This document shows, in pieces, positions 1 to 11,147 of a DNA stretch of 64,000 bases. The position numbers were made by a program, and so were the translations under genes. A model generated the notes under the pieces. That model saw only the letters and a program-made list of their open reading frames with translations. It was not told the DNA's origin and ran no database searches. Source of the DNA: Vitis vinifera (taxonomy: Eukaryota > Streptophyta > Magnoliopsida > Vitales > Vitaceae). The number at the start of each line of letters is the position of its first letter. The first letter of the stretch is position 1. The stretch lies in contig NC_081813.1 of assembly GCF_030704535.1 (NCBI RefSeq), positions 5,045,001-5,109,000 on the forward strand. The letters are read 5' to 3'.

Positions 1-560
1 GATGGATTACTTAAGTCAATGAACTAGTTGTGAATAACTCATCAACGTGCATGGAACCATTGACTTGGATTGTCCATGCAACTCCTTATTCATCAAAGTC
101 ATTACAATGCAAGTGATCTAAGCCTAAATGCTTGAATATATCTTAATGCAATTATTAGATAGAATAGTGGAAAGTCAAGTCTAACCGTGGTACACTATGT
201 CTGACTTTTAAGGGTCCTATCCTAACAAACTCCTATTAGCCCAAAAAGTAGACTAGGCTCCATACAAAGAATTTGCTCCACAATCACTTCACCTCTCTGA
301 ACTATCTCAAAATATAGGTAGTACTTCCTCTCTATGTGTTTTCTCTTCTAGTGGTTTTTTAGTTCTTTAGATTGTGCCATTACCCCACTATTATCATAAA
401 ATAAGATCATGGATGATATAGCTAAAGGAACTATCCTTAGTCACATGATGAACATCCTAAGCCAAATGACTTACTTTCTTGCTTCAAAAGCAACAACAAA
501 GACAACTTAGAGTGTACACATACATAGTGACATACACTGCTTTACCTTGGTATAATATGG
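1..560 (-). mobile_element. Copia RNase H relic (antisense)
   Basis: Read on the minus strand, about 200-520 gives a broken reading frame resembling the C-terminal RNase H domain of Ty1/copia pol. An Asp-Asn-Ser-Gly motif (384-395) is followed by Lys-His-Ile-Glu-Arg-Lys-Tyr (about 318-344). That pair and its spacing are typical of copia RNase H. Stops interrupt the frame, so this is dead. The stretch below 200 would be the 3' side of such an element, but I cannot identify an LTR in it. Confidence 0.55.
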
Positions 561-1650
561 TTGGTGTATGCAAGTTATAGGTATGTTTAGATTGTTCACA
601 CATGGATATGTTTTTATTGTCATATGCATGCTAGATTATGATTTAGCTTAGATGACTGCTATTGAGAGATTTGTAAACTATATTTGAGAATATTAAGGAG
701 TTTGTGTAATCTGTATTTTGTCACAAAATTGCCAAAAAAGGGAGATTGTTGGTATATTAGACTATGTTTTTTTGAAGTTAGCAATTTTGCTCCAAACATC
801 TTGGTGTAGGGCCTTTCTAGATTATTTTTTACTCTTTATTAGAGACTCAAGGTTGTTGCCTAAGCAATTGGGATGACACAAGTAAGTATTGAAAGGTTCG
901 AAAAAGGCAAATTTGATTTAATTAAGGCATGGTGTGAACCATATGGTTTTAAACCAAGGTAAAATGTTTTCTGAAATATTTTTAAAATTGTTTTAAAACT
1001 TCCTGAGTGCTCTAGTGTTGAGGAGAGTGCTCAAGCACTGCTTAAATCACTCAAATTCTTCTTAAAGCTCTTAAACTCTCTTGGAGAGAATACAATCTTC
1101 ACTAATATTTCTATTTCTATATCTTAATTAGATTTATTTTGGAAATCTGAATACGAGTCCACTAGGTATTTGTATCTTATAAATACTATGCTAAAAATAG
1201 TTTTGGATTTGTTTATTTGAATATTAGAAAAAATCTAATCTGCCTTCCAGTTTCTAAAACTTTCATAGACATTTATCTTTGCATTTATTGGGTTGAGAAG
1301 GAGATTTGCATCCCCTCAAACACTATGGTAAGATCCACTAGGAGCACGCATGGTGTTACATTGTGAACATGAAGTTCAATGTTAGTGTTAGGGAGTAAGA
1401 CTTAGGGATAACTTTCCCCAGGTAAATTTGTGTATTGAATTTTTGAAGAGTAGATTTGCTTTTACAGGAGTTTAATCCTATGGTTTTTACATCTGTACAT
1501 CATGTGGGTGATTTTCCACATAAAAAAAATTCCATGTCTTGTATTGAAGGAAAGTTAAATAATTGAAAATATTTAAATTTTAGGCTAAAAAGTTCCAAAC
1601 ATCTATTTAGTCCCCTTCAAGTGTAACCTAAACTAGACTTATAAACCTTC
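560..1650 (+). mobile_element. Probable copia polypurine tract and LTR
   Basis: A purine run near 734-746 is followed at about 747 by TGTTGGTATATTAG. This looks like the polypurine tract and 5' edge of a SIRE-like copia LTR in plus orientation. The segment 1290-1640 (a 'cat cccctcaa', then 'ggtaaatttgt', then a 'ggctaaaa' stretch) is recognisably similar to 23200-23590, so two members of one repeat are present. No coding frame remains. The right edge is uncertain. It is opposite in orientation to the RNase H relic on its left, so they belong to different insertions. Confidence 0.45.
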
Positions 1651-3258
1651 AACAACATTTGCATATCCCAGAAAATAGTGACTCTATTCATCTTAGATAA
1701 AATAAAACTCATATAAATTGGTTCATGAATATATGACAATACATGTTTAAATCTACTCAAATGACTTTAAGTTATAGGAAAACTATATTTTGTTAAAGAG
1801 TGTTTATATTTGCATCCACCAAATATTTCTACATATCCATTTGAATTAAGAAATTTTTAGGACAAATGGCAGTTATGAAATACCCTTAAAGTAAACATTG
1901 TTTGACACTATACTTCTATATATCATTAAGGATGTCCAACACTATACTCTGAGTCATTCTTAAGGGTGTTTGTAACTATACTTTTGGATATACTTTCAAT
2001 GTTCAGTCTTACAACTTTCGACATCACAAAATCACTTTCCTTTTCTTTTTCATTTCTCTTCCACTTTGTCAAAAATTTTCATTTCTACTACACTTCTAAA
2101 TTATTCTCTGTTATTTTCCAAACAATTCATTATTCATTATAATTTTTTAACTTCTAAAGTAAATGCCTATACTTAATTAACTTATTTAGATATTATGAAC
2201 TCTTCATACAAAGTTAATTGTCTCTTTTGAATAAGGTAAGGACATGTGGTATGCAACAAAGGATGAGTCCTTTTTGGTGAGCTCTAGGCTCTTTAGCTTA
2301 TTGTATAATAGCATCATTATTATTACAAAATAATTATGCGATAGGCGACTCAATTGTAGGAGCAACAATAAGTTCTTGTATGAATTTTTTTATTCAAGTT
2401 GCTTTTTGTTGCTACTTTTTGTATAAGCTTTTCAATGTGCTTTACTTACTTTTCCATGTATGACTATATGTATGTATATATATATGATATTCTATTGTTG
2501 ACATAAAAAACTTCGTGGATCATCAAAATTGACTTTTCTTAGCCTAATAAATTTGGCCTTCACAAGTAATAATTCACACATATTGAACACAAGACATGCA
2601 ATTCAAAAGGAGACATGTGGTGAGATTTGAAAGGTTACAAAATCAATTCTTATAAAATAAAATAAAGTAATTAGAGTCAAAAGGAAATCAAATAGAAATC
2701 CTCTCTTGTTGAAAAAATTTCCACAATGAAGGAAACAAATTGCCACAATCAAGGAGCCAAATTCCTTGAATTGGAGAATCAAATCTTCTGGATTCCAAAT
2801 TTAATTCTCTATCTTCACCTATAAATAGAGGCAGCACCCTTCAACTTTAGGAGGATGGATAAAAAGGGCTTCACAAGAGAAAAAAGACTTCATAAAAAGA
2901 GAAAAGTTTCACAATATATCCCTATAAATTTATCAAAGCACATAGTAGCTCTTCATCATCTCGAAAGTTCAACAAAGTCATTTAAGAATAAGTCAATTTA
3001 CTCTTTCAATTGAACTCCGACTTTAGAAGGAAAAAGATAGCATCATCCATTGGGCTATGATCAAAATGATCGAATTAAAGGAAAATATTCTTATGTATGG
3101 AATATTAGCATAGTGATCAATTGTACCCCATAAGTTTTCTAATATAAACAATTTTATTCACATATTTTTCTTGTCATTTTACCTACTTTCGTGGGACTTA
3201 TGAAATTTGCACGTTCAAATTTCTGGCAACACATACATCTGTCACTATTTTAAGTTTG

Positions 3259-3296
<38 letters not shown>

Positions 3297-3570
3297 GTCA
3301 ATGTTTGTTTAAATATTCAATAAAGTTGTTTTTTGAAAAAATAATTTCAATACAAATTTTAAAATCCTTAGTTTATTTATTGCAAGAATGACTTCTTTGC
3401 CTGAACTGAAATTGTGACTTTAAAAATCTTTTCTTATTTGACTTCTTATTTGAAGTTAAATTTGAAAATCCTATGCCACTTAAATGGGTTAGATGCAACT
3501 AACATGGGTTAGAGAGTTAAGGATGGGACTCTCAGTCATGGAGACGACAAGTCATTTTCTTAGAAATTGA
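1650..3570. other. AT-rich intergenic DNA with an AT microsatellite
   Basis: No conserved coding frame on either strand. The only clear structure is an (AT)n run at about 3264-3291. The rest is unique-looking AT-rich sequence in which I recognise nothing. Confidence 0.5.
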
Positions 3571-3882
3571 ATGAGGTTGTTTGGAAGAGTCTGTCTCCAT
3601 TTGCTAGGAACATGCCGCCCCACTAGTTTCCAAGATCCTCCGCCATTTTTTTTTTTTTTTGCCGTATTAGACTTTAATTATAAAGAGCTATCAGAAATGG
3701 GTGCTTTTGCAATAGATGAATTTGACTGGTTTTCTGCAGACGTGGCTCCAAAAGGTTTATATAGATGTCATTGTTGGTTTTGTTTGTTTGTTTATATATG
3801 TCCGTTCTTTGGCAAATCTGAAAGGTCGACAAGCTCTAAAATAAATGCATTTCAAGAATACTTAAAAAAAAACTCTAAATAA
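3571..3882 (+). other. Unassigned 103-codon open frame, probably chance
   Basis: An uninterrupted frame with a run of phenylalanines from a T homopolymer near 3646-3660. I recognise no domain, no splice context and no homology to the other genes here. It is recorded only because it is the longest frame in the first 5 kb. Confidence 0.15.
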
Positions 3883-5093
3883 AAATTGCAAAAGTTGTTT
3901 TCTTGTAAAAAATAAAATTGTATTGAAATAATTTTTATTTATTCTTTTTCTAATAAAAGCAAATAAGTAACTAATCATTCTTTTGTAAATAAAATATGTT
4001 GAAATAATTTTTTAACGAAAGTAAATCTAAATCATTTATTTTAAAAAAGTTGAAACATTTATAATGAATAAATAAACAGAAGTAATTGAATAAAAAAAAA
4101 ATCATTTAGTTTAATAAATCAACTTATGCCACTCTCTTGTCCATTGTTTTGTATTTTTTTTAATCCGCTTTTATTATGTCATTGTTTATATTTTTTGTGG
4201 TATCTTATTCTTTGATTTTATATCTATCGATTAATTAATTAAATGCTAAGGTTTCCTCTGCTTCCTTATTAGAGACTATATTTATTTGCATTTAGAAGGA
4301 CTATACAGTTTACCACTATACCTTACCAATCAATAATTTAGTGCCTGAATCCATCCCGATTTGTGGACTTGTCTTTCTTCATTCAAAAAGTCACCATTAG
4401 GGTTTTTTTTTAATTAATTTTCTTTTGTAAAAAATAATAAAAATAATTAGAGACGAGTTTTCAAAAATAATTTTTTCATCAAGTCTGAATCTCGTCATCA
4501 AATAGGGTCACGGTGAAAAACTTAGTTGAAGTTTCAAATGTCCTCATCATCCAATTTTTTTTTTTCTTTTTTTATTTTTATTTTTTATTTTTGGTTTATA
4601 GTCATCTTCATTATTTAGAGTGTTTTCTAAAAATGCAGAGAGTTAAAAGAAAACTATTTCAACTTCTTAAGTTTGATTCACAAAGCATTCCTTATGCAAG
4701 TTCTGATAATCAGAACTCTGCCCTGTTGAGAAACCAAAATAAGCTGTATGTTTGAATCTTGTGGAATTCACAGAATGTATGGATGGACGTACCTCAATTA
4801 AGATTAGTTTTAGCCAGCTGCTTATACCATTCATCAAGATGGTATGGAATTCAATACAAAAGCACAAAAGTGTAGGAAATGTATAAGCCAATAAAAGTCA
4901 TTATTAGGGTTCTGAGAAGTCCCCTCTTGATGACATCCTTATTCATACCTTCGAAGAAACAAAAGAGAGTGAAACATACCCATTGTCAGAGCAGCAGAAG
5001 TAGTAGAAAGCCCTGAGATGGCACCTAGAAACCAAACCATGAAATCACACAGTATATCTACATAACATAGAGCTTCTTTAGATCAACGAAATC
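3883..5093. other. Intergenic DNA and 3' flank of the dioxygenase gene
   Basis: AT-rich and non-coding. From about 4525 onward it parallels 16186 onward (shared 'agttgaagtttcaaatg' and, nearer the gene, 'gattagttttagccagctgcttatacc' at about 4801 and 16516). This is therefore the left part of the segmental duplication that also carries the dioxygenase and its pseudogene copy. Confidence 0.55.
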
Positions 5094-6376
5094 TTAAAGG
5101 CCACAGTAGGCTTTGAGAGCAGTCTCAGGATTTCGGCCTTCTTTTGTGCCAAGAAAATGAAGAAGTCCAGTATGATCAAATGGCTTGAACTGTAATGGGT
5201 GGTGGTCATCGACTAGCTCTTCTGGTACCTTTATCATCCCATTGATGGTTGAGAACAGCCCGAGGGTGTATCTTGCTTCATTTCCCTTCACAACCACTCG
5301 ATGTCTAGCAGGATGTATTCTGCCATTGCTCCATGCCTAAGTTATGAAAACCATACATCTCTTCAGATAAATTTTGCTACTTATAATTACAAAACTCTGA
5401 CATATTTATTATGATATCAAATTCATCAAATTTTGTCCCTTGTCTTTTAATAGATGTGTTCTTGGGATTACTATTACATAATTTTGGGTTTTGGGGAGAG
5501 GAAATTAAAACAATACAAATAATTAATAATCTATCACTAGATATCAAATAGTGAAGATTAGTGACTCACCGTTAATACTTCGCCTGCCATGACTAAAAAG
5601 ACTTGGAGTGAGGGGGGCTCATGGCTAATCCACTTGCCGTCCTTTGTTTGTATCTCCAAACCATTGACTTTATTTTGATGAAGTATGCTTATGAAACTTT
5701 TATCGCAATGAGAGGGAAAAGCCTTGTTAGTCTCATTCATCTTTGGGACTCGAGATTTCAAGAGCCGAACAAGGAAAGAGGCTGATTCAATATGAGAGCC
5801 ATTCTCTATACCATAGCTTTCTAACACCATTCTCACCACCATCCGATCTAATTCAGCGACTAGCTTTGAATAGCAATGCACACTTTGACTGATCAAGAAG
5901 GAAGAGAATATATCAGAGATAAACGAATAACTGCAAAGACCTAAAGTGGGGAAACAGATTCAACCATACCAGAAATTCTCATTTCCTGCAGGCCACATGA
6001 TCTTTGCGAACCGTCGGATTTCTTCCAGATTAGTTGTTACATTATCGATGCCCAAGCCTTGATGAAGAGGAGCAGCAGGGGATTCTGACGTGTAACCTTG
6101 GTAAGGCTTCTCACTAATATTTTGTTTCTTAGTTTCTATTGGGAGATCGAACAATTCTCTCATCGCACCAAAGATTGTGTTGTGCACTCCTAAGGGAACT
6201 TGATCATAGACTGCCATGAAGCAGCCATACTCTTCAAGTGCATGTCGGACATTATTGCAAGCTGGGAGCCAAGAATCTGTACCAGGCTTCAAATTTTCCT
6301 TGGAGAAATCTACCATTGGAATCTTTGGAAGTGTCTCCAAACCCATGATCCTAGACATTTTAGCCTCACCAAGCAA
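5094..6376 (-). CDS. AOP1-like: AOP-type Fe(II)/2-oxoglutarate-dependent dioxygenase (3 exons, 322 aa)
   Basis: Exons 6376-5970, 5888-5570 and 5336-5094 join in frame at GT-AG introns (969 nt, 322 aa), the usual length for the family. The N-terminal DIOX_N part begins after PKIPMVDFSKENL. The catalytic jelly-roll has the HxD pair (SHCDKSF, exon 2), the distal iron-binding His in ARHRVVV and the 2OG-binding Arg in EARYTLGLF (exon 3). Such enzymes are soluble cytosolic oxygenases that couple 2OG decarboxylation to oxidation of a small metabolite; in Arabidopsis, AOP relatives modify glucosinolate side chains. The substrate here cannot be told. The residue two after the 2OG Arg is Thr, where the paralogue at 24.4-25.7 kb has Ser. 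The start at 6376 is the first in-frame ATG; Met at codon 7 or 11 is a possible alternative. A TATA-like box lies at 6429-6436. Confidence 0.88.
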
Positions 6377-6428
6377 GTTTGAGGGCTTTTGAGATAAAGA
6401 GAGATAAATTTATTTTAGTTGGTCATGT

Positions 6429-6436
6429 TATTTATA
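6429..6436 (-). promoter_or_regulatory. TATA box of the dioxygenase gene
   Basis: TATAAATA on the minus strand, about 53 bp before the first ATG, within CTCTATAAATAACATG. Related sequence stands before the pseudogene copies (near 17990 and 7535) and before the second dioxygenase (25821-25826), so this promoter patch is conserved in the family. Confidence 0.55.
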
Positions 6437-6439
6437 GAG

Positions 6440-7014
6440 TTCAATTGATGCTTCTGTGCATCGTTGAACACCAAAAATAAATAATTCTCTTTATTAGTGG
6501 GTTAAGCAATCCAGAAGATTGACTTGGTAAAATGTTAGAATCGAGAAAAGTATGTTTCTATACATTCATTTGGAAAAAAATAATAATAATAAAATAAAAA
6601 CCCAAGTTTATAAAATACAAATTTCAAATAATTATATAAAAATAATTAATATTTTATACACTTTTTAATCAAATGTATTACTTTTGACCATTCAAGTACC
6701 ACTTTTAATAATTTAGGTACCACCTTTGACCAGTATATGAAATTTTAATTATTTTTAGAGGATTTCTATTTTATGATTATTTTTATATAAGTGTATAGAA
6801 ACTCACTTCTTACATGTTTTTCTGAAATTTATTTATTTATATATTTTCAATTTCTTGGTTGATTGCTCCTTGTTCAATTCGAAGTTTGTTATATCTTCTC
6901 CATCATACATATTTTGCCCCCACCATGACCAACTTGTAAGTTGAAAACAATGCCATAATAATGTCTATTCAAATCTATAAATCTTGCATGAGGACATTAG
7001 CTACATGACGTCAT
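6440..7014. other. Upstream flank of the dioxygenase, duplicated
   Basis: Non-coding. The part at about 6820-7000 (including 'aacttgtaagttgaaaacaat') matches 18170-18340 upstream of the pseudogene and, more weakly, 7840-7980. It therefore belongs to the same triplicated segment. Confidence 0.5.
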
Positions 7015-7230
7015 CTACATGTGCATTATGATAAAGAATTGTGTATTTTCATTATTTCTTCTAATAGTGGTTGAAGCATTTTCCTTAGGTAGTGATAAAG
7101 GAGAATGAATTACACATTCAACTTTATCTTGATGAAGAATGTGCTTAATTCTCCTTTTCCAAATTGAAAAATTTATATCACTAAGTTTTTTAGTTGTGCT
7201 AAATTCATGACTAATAGCTTTGAAGGCCAT
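7015..7230 (-). mobile_element. Copia-type gag fragment
   Basis: A 71-codon frame that reads like the start of a copia (UBN2-like) Gag: a Lys-Leu-Ser-Asp-x-Asn-Phe-Ser-x-Trp-Lys stretch followed by a basic helix. It ends at a stop after about 70 codons, with no continuation into pol. It sits inside the dioxygenase upstream region, between the intact gene and the exon fragment at 7.3 kb, so it is a truncated insertion. A chance resemblance is possible. Confidence 0.4.
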
Positions 7231-7325
7231 ATTTAATTAATTAATATTTAATCTAGTAATCAGAAAGATCTGATCCAGTTGTGCCAATCCAAGACTACTA
7301 GCTGATGTTGAATGTATATGATAAT

Positions 7326-7452
7326 ACCAACCATACTCTTCAAGGGCATGCCTGACATCATTGCATGCAGAGAACCAAAAAAGTGAACCGAGCTTCAAAT
7401 TTTCCTTGGAGAAGTTTAATAGGAAGCTTGGCCTGTGTTTCAGAACTCATGA
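7326..7452 (-). pseudogene. Truncated first exon of the AOP-like dioxygenase
   Basis: The minus strand from about 7450 gives a Met-Ser-Ser-Glu-Thr start. After one frame shift it gives Phe-Ser-Lys-Glu-Asn-Leu-Lys and then Asp-Val-Arg-His-Ala-Leu-Glu-Glu-Tyr-Gly. Both are recognisable as the N-terminal part of the gene at 5094-6376. Homology stops after about 125 bp and the rest of exon 1 and exons 2-3 are absent. Upstream, 7500-7600 and 7840-7980 match the flank of the intact gene, so this is a third, truncated copy of the same duplicated unit. Confidence 0.75.
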
Positions 7453-8220
7453 TTTTCTTTTTTAATTCTTAACGAGCAATTTGATGGGTTGTTCGAGACA
7501 ATTGAAGGATACATTAGTATTAATTGTTCATGTTACATAGAGAGTCCAATCGGTGCACTTGTGCCTACCATGACCTAATGATAAGATGATTAGCTGGTCC
7601 TAATCACCAAAAAATAATTGTCTTTATACATCATCATCGTTTTAAATAACTCTTTGATTGACCCCAAAGTTTGCCAAGGCTTAGGACCTGGCTACTCTGC
7701 CTCCTTACAATGCCCCCTTGAGTTGAAATCTACAAAATCATTACAGATCCAAGAACTTATTGTTCTGAATAAATTAATTACTAAAGTATAGGGGAAAGTC
7801 CAAAACTATAAGACCCCGAAATAAAAAAATTCATGGGTGATTGCTTCTTGTTCAATATGAAATTTTAGTATTATTTTTTCCTCTAAACAATAAATCATAC
7901 TAGCTTTGTCCCTTCCATAACCTATGACATCTGGAATGATGTCATCATCTATAATATCCATCTAAATCTAAACTTTGGTGTCCCAAAGATTTTACTGAGC
8001 TGGGAGGGGATCTTGCGCATGCATGATGGACCTTGTATAAATGCAGACTATTAAATTTCATTATTATCATCAAAGTTAACCATCCTATACATTATTATAA
8101 TGAATGGTGTTACAACCCTTGGTGTCCCATTTTTTTTCTAATTTTTATGATGGTCCCCCCATTTTGGAGACAGTAACTAACGAAATAACATACCAAACAT
8201 CGACTAAAAGCACCACTCCA
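7453..8220. other. Flank of the truncated dioxygenase copy
   Basis: No gene. The stretch 7840-7990 is similar to 6840-7000 and 18190-18340, upstream of the other two copies. The remainder is not recognised. Confidence 0.45.
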
Positions 8221-8363
8221 CGCTTTTATATATATATATAAATCATTATCAATGTGACATTGGATTGTGTATGACGGGAGTATAACACCATATGGAATAA
8301 GATAATCATTGATTCATTATATATATATATCAATATCAATGTGACATGGGGTTGTGTATGGAG
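8221..8363. repeat. Tandem units of about 100 bp, interrupted by an LTR element
   Basis: Each unit holds an AT run, 'caatgtgacat', 'ggttgtgtatg' and 'ggagtataacaccatatggaat'. One unit covers 8221-8318. A second starts at 8319, is cut at 8363 by the LTR element, and resumes at 11148. A third runs from about 11168 to 11264. The uninterrupted units show what the insertion site looked like before. Confidence 0.7.
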
Positions 8364-8599
8364 TGTTGAAATCCACAAAATGATTTAAAAAGAAAAAAAA
8401 AGGAAATAAACGAAAATTTAGGATTTCTTATTATGAATTCTTTTTTAAAAAAGGTACAACATCATTACAATTTAAATAGACATAATAAAAGAAAATAAAG
8501 ACTAATTGACCCTTACGTCTAAAAAGAAAGAAAATAATTTCAATATAATAACTAAATAAATAAATATATAGTGACTAAATATATTAATAACTTCTAATA
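8364..8599 (-). repeat. 3' LTR of the non-coding element
   Basis: The element reads right to left, so this is its 3' LTR. It is bounded inside by the polypurine tract at 8600-8608. It aligns with 10917-11147 along its length with scattered substitutions and small indels, so the insertion is not recent. Confidence 0.78.
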
Positions 8600-8946
8600 T
8601 CCCCCCACAAATTCACAATATGCCTGTAAGAAGCATTGAGAGTGTGTCAACCAAAAATATAAAACACGAAAACAAGTGTGACTTAGTAAACAACTTTGCA
8701 ATCATACTATTGAGAAATCCCTTAGCATCTAATTAAGCTTCATACTATTTAATCGAAGTTCCAAATACCAATTATCAGTCTTACGCAAAGCAAAAGTTCT
8801 TCAATCATAGTTCCTACCAAAGAGAATAAAAAACAACTTTTAGGAGTAGCTGTAAGAGGAGAGGAAGGAGCATGAAAATAAAAAATAGAATAAAGACAAA
8901 CGAAAACATAAAACCATAGAAGAAGAAGAAGAGGAAGAGATAAACA

Positions 8947-9250
8947 AAATTTGAATTCATATCTAACAAACAAAGCTAAACAAAATTTGGATTCATATCT
9001 AACAAATAGGAGCCAAGAGCACCTTCATACCTATTTAACTATATAATAAAATTTGAATATAAAAAAATGGTGGGTGTAAAAATCCACAATTGATCATGTC
9101 CTTCAAGGGGAATTTGGATTCATATCCAATAAACAAAAACAAACATAATTTTGGATTTATATCCAACAAACAGAGATAGAAAAAATTTAGATTTATATCC
9201 AACATAGAAGAAGGAAAGACATACAGAATTTTGGATTCATATCCAACAAA
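8947..9250. repeat. Irregular tandem repeat, period near 37 bp
   Basis: Six copies of a motif like 'aatttggattcatatccaac' lie at about 8947, 8982, 9111, 9148, 9185 and 9228, so spacing is 35-44 bp within each cluster. It lies inside the LTR element and produces the short repetitive open frame on the minus strand, which I do not regard as a gene. Confidence 0.65.
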
Positions 9251-9328
9251 TGAATATTGATTCGTGCCCACTTGGTGTATCAGCTGATTCATGTCCAGCT
9301 GATGTTCCTTGATTGAGGGAGTAATCAA

Positions 9329-10710
9329 CAAAATTTATAACCTATTACACCATGAATTAGGGTAGCAAAGACAAAGCTACTATAGCATAGTGGCTCTAGG
9401 ATCGTTCACTGGGAAGGGTTTTCAATTCATAAATGATACCAATTCAAAGTGAATTGGTGCTTTTTCATTTCAAGGTTAGCTTAAGAAATAAAACACAAAC
9501 TTTGGTTGAAAAAGGTTTAGGTTTAAACTAACGGCAAAGGAAGTAATGGAAATTACTTATGAAGAAAAACATTCCTTGGAGGTTTAGGTTCACAAGGGAG
9601 GTTCCTCGTGCAAAGACAGAGCTCCGGTCATTTGGTTCATTTCCTCGCATTAGAGAATTAACATATAGTCAATTCTCTAACCGGTGTTGTACAGATGCTT
9701 CCTATTGATGGGTTCAAACACTAAATCCCTCTCACTGATACATCTTGCAATGACTCGTGCCTCTCACCTAGCATTTGCCATTCAAGGTGATCTTTAACCT
9801 TGGATTACCCGTCAAAAGCTCGCAAGAGATAATTAATGGATGTCTCTTTGGAGTCCAAAAGCTTACCAAGTGTTGGCTATTCTAGAAAATCTTACCTTCA
9901 AACTACCTCCCAAAGGCTCGCAAGAGATAAACTAGTGCATCTCAATGGATGGAGATCACTTGCCTTACCAAGTGTTGGCCCAGGTGATTCAAAGGCGTTT
10001 TAAGTTAACTAAAAAGATAAAAACCATTAACGGATCACACTTTCTCTTCATTAATGGCTGAAACCACAAAACTACTAATTCTTGCACTTGGAACCTTTCC
10101 CGGTAACCTTAACTCCAAGGAACTAAAAGTCTAGCCACTCATTTTCTGAGGAAACACGCCGGATGTGAAATATCCGGATGGAATGGCGGCGGAGCAGAAT
10201 TCCGGATGCGAGACATCCGGGTGGAATGGCAGAGCAGCAGAATTCCGGATGCGAGACATCCGGGTGGAATGGCGGCGTAGTAGAATTCTGGATGCGAGAC
10301 ATCCGGGTGGAATGGCAACACGCTCCCCTATTCGGACTCCATCATGGAGAAGCAGACGACACTTGCGATCATCACACACCCGGATGATAGCATATCCTAT
10401 TCGGATATGTTGTCCGGATCATTGTCCCATACTCCTTGCATTTCGGATTTGCTTATGGCAAAGGACTTCAAAGCTTCAGTTCTTCATGTTTCTGAGCTTT
10501 CCATTGCTTTGCCATGGATTCCAAAGAACTCTCCTCAATCTTGGATTGCTTTGGTGATCAAAAAGCTATCAAAACACCAAAACTTAACACAATTTGATTA
10601 GAATTGATTGCAAGGGTCCTTAATATGTTAATTGGGTTAAAGGGTGATAACTACTACTCAAAAGTGTTTAAAAGAGTTAATTACAAGCTATGAAATAACA
10701 CTTTTTGAGT
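9329..10710. mobile_element. Possible nested insertion inside the LTR element
   Basis: This higher-GC segment differs in character from the flanks and is bracketed by identical 9-bp direct repeats, AGTAATCAA, at 9320-9328 and 10711-10719. Those could be a target-site duplication. It contains two similar blocks ('gctcgcaagagataa' to 'accaagtgttggc', near 9809-9876 and 9917-9975) and the 43-bp minisatellite. The ends do not form convincing terminal inverted repeats, so the class is open and the bracketing could be chance in AT-rich DNA. Confidence 0.35.
10161..10320. repeat. 43-bp minisatellite, 3.7 units, each with a hairpin
   Basis: Units begin with GGATG at 10161, 10204, 10247 and 10290, an exact 43-bp period three times. 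Each contains GGATG-CGAGA-CATCC (TGAAA loop and a partly changed stem in the first unit), a 5-bp stem that could fold. It is GC-rich against the surroundings. Because 43 is not a multiple of 3, the frame advances each unit. Several overlapping open frames result on both strands, and these are not genes. Confidence 0.85.
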
Positions 10711-10714
10711 AGTA
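10651..10714. repeat. Inverted repeat
   Basis: ACTACTCAAAAGTGTT (10653-10668) pairs with AACACTTTTTGAGTAGT (10697-10713) with one extra T, around a loop of about 28 nt. It stands at the right edge of the possible nested segment. Confidence 0.6.
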
Positions 10715-10902
10715 ATCAAATATGAAATCAAATACCAAAATCAAATAGGAAAAGAACGATACAATCACTCATTACAATATCCTACAATCAAACATATACG
10801 AAAATAGTGTATGAAATTAAACTCTCTTTCATGAAGTTACAAATAAAAAATCCCATTAAAGATGAAGAGAGGTGGTTTGAACCCATTGTCTCCTGCTAAA
10901 CT

Positions 10903-11147
10903 AAGCTCTAATACCATGTTGAAATCCATAAAAATATTCAAAGAGACAAAAAGAGAAAAAAAAATGAAAATTTAGGATTTCTCATTGTGAAATCTTTTTA
11001 AAATAGGTACAATACCATTACAATTTAAATAGACCTAATAAAATAAAAGAAAGACTAATTTATCCTTACTTATAAAAAAAAGAAAATAATTTCAATATAA
11101 TAAATAAATAAATATATAATAACTAAATATGTTAATAACTTCTAACA
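10903..11147 (-). repeat. 5' LTR and primer-binding site of the non-coding element
   Basis: LTR 10917-11147. The primer-binding site TGGTATTAGAGCTT is read on the minus strand at 10916-10903 with no gap after the LTR, as in copia-like plant elements. The right flank is AAAAG (11148-11152) and the left flank of the element is TGGAG (8359-8363), a plausible decayed 5-bp target duplication. Confidence 0.75.

Larger units (their letters stand above)
8364..11147 (-). mobile_element. Complete non-coding LTR retrotransposon (LARD/TRIM type), 2.78 kb
   Basis: Two direct repeats, 8364-8599 (236 bp) and 10917-11147 (231 bp), share most of their sequence and on the plus strand run from TGTTGAAATCC to CTTCTAACA (CTTCTAATA in the first). 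On the minus strand the upstream LTR (10917-11147) is followed immediately by TGGTATTAGAGCTT (10916-10903), a near match to the initiator-tRNA-Met primer-binding site of plant LTR elements. A polypurine tract (GTGGGGGGA, complement of about 8600-8608) precedes the other LTR. No gag or pol is seen inside; the interior is tandem repeats plus a possible nested segment. It must have been mobilised by another element's proteins. Confidence 0.82.

Noticed and set aside
4513-4755. 80-codon plus-strand frame, and the similar phenylalanine-rich frames at 16063-16260 and 58357-58668
   Set aside because: They are created by T homopolymers. There is no domain, and the first two lie in duplicated non-coding flank.
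10131-10601. Several overlapping open frames of 60-130 codons on both strands
   Set aside because: They arise from the 43-bp repeat, whose unit shifts the frame each time and lacks stops. There are no domains or splice context.
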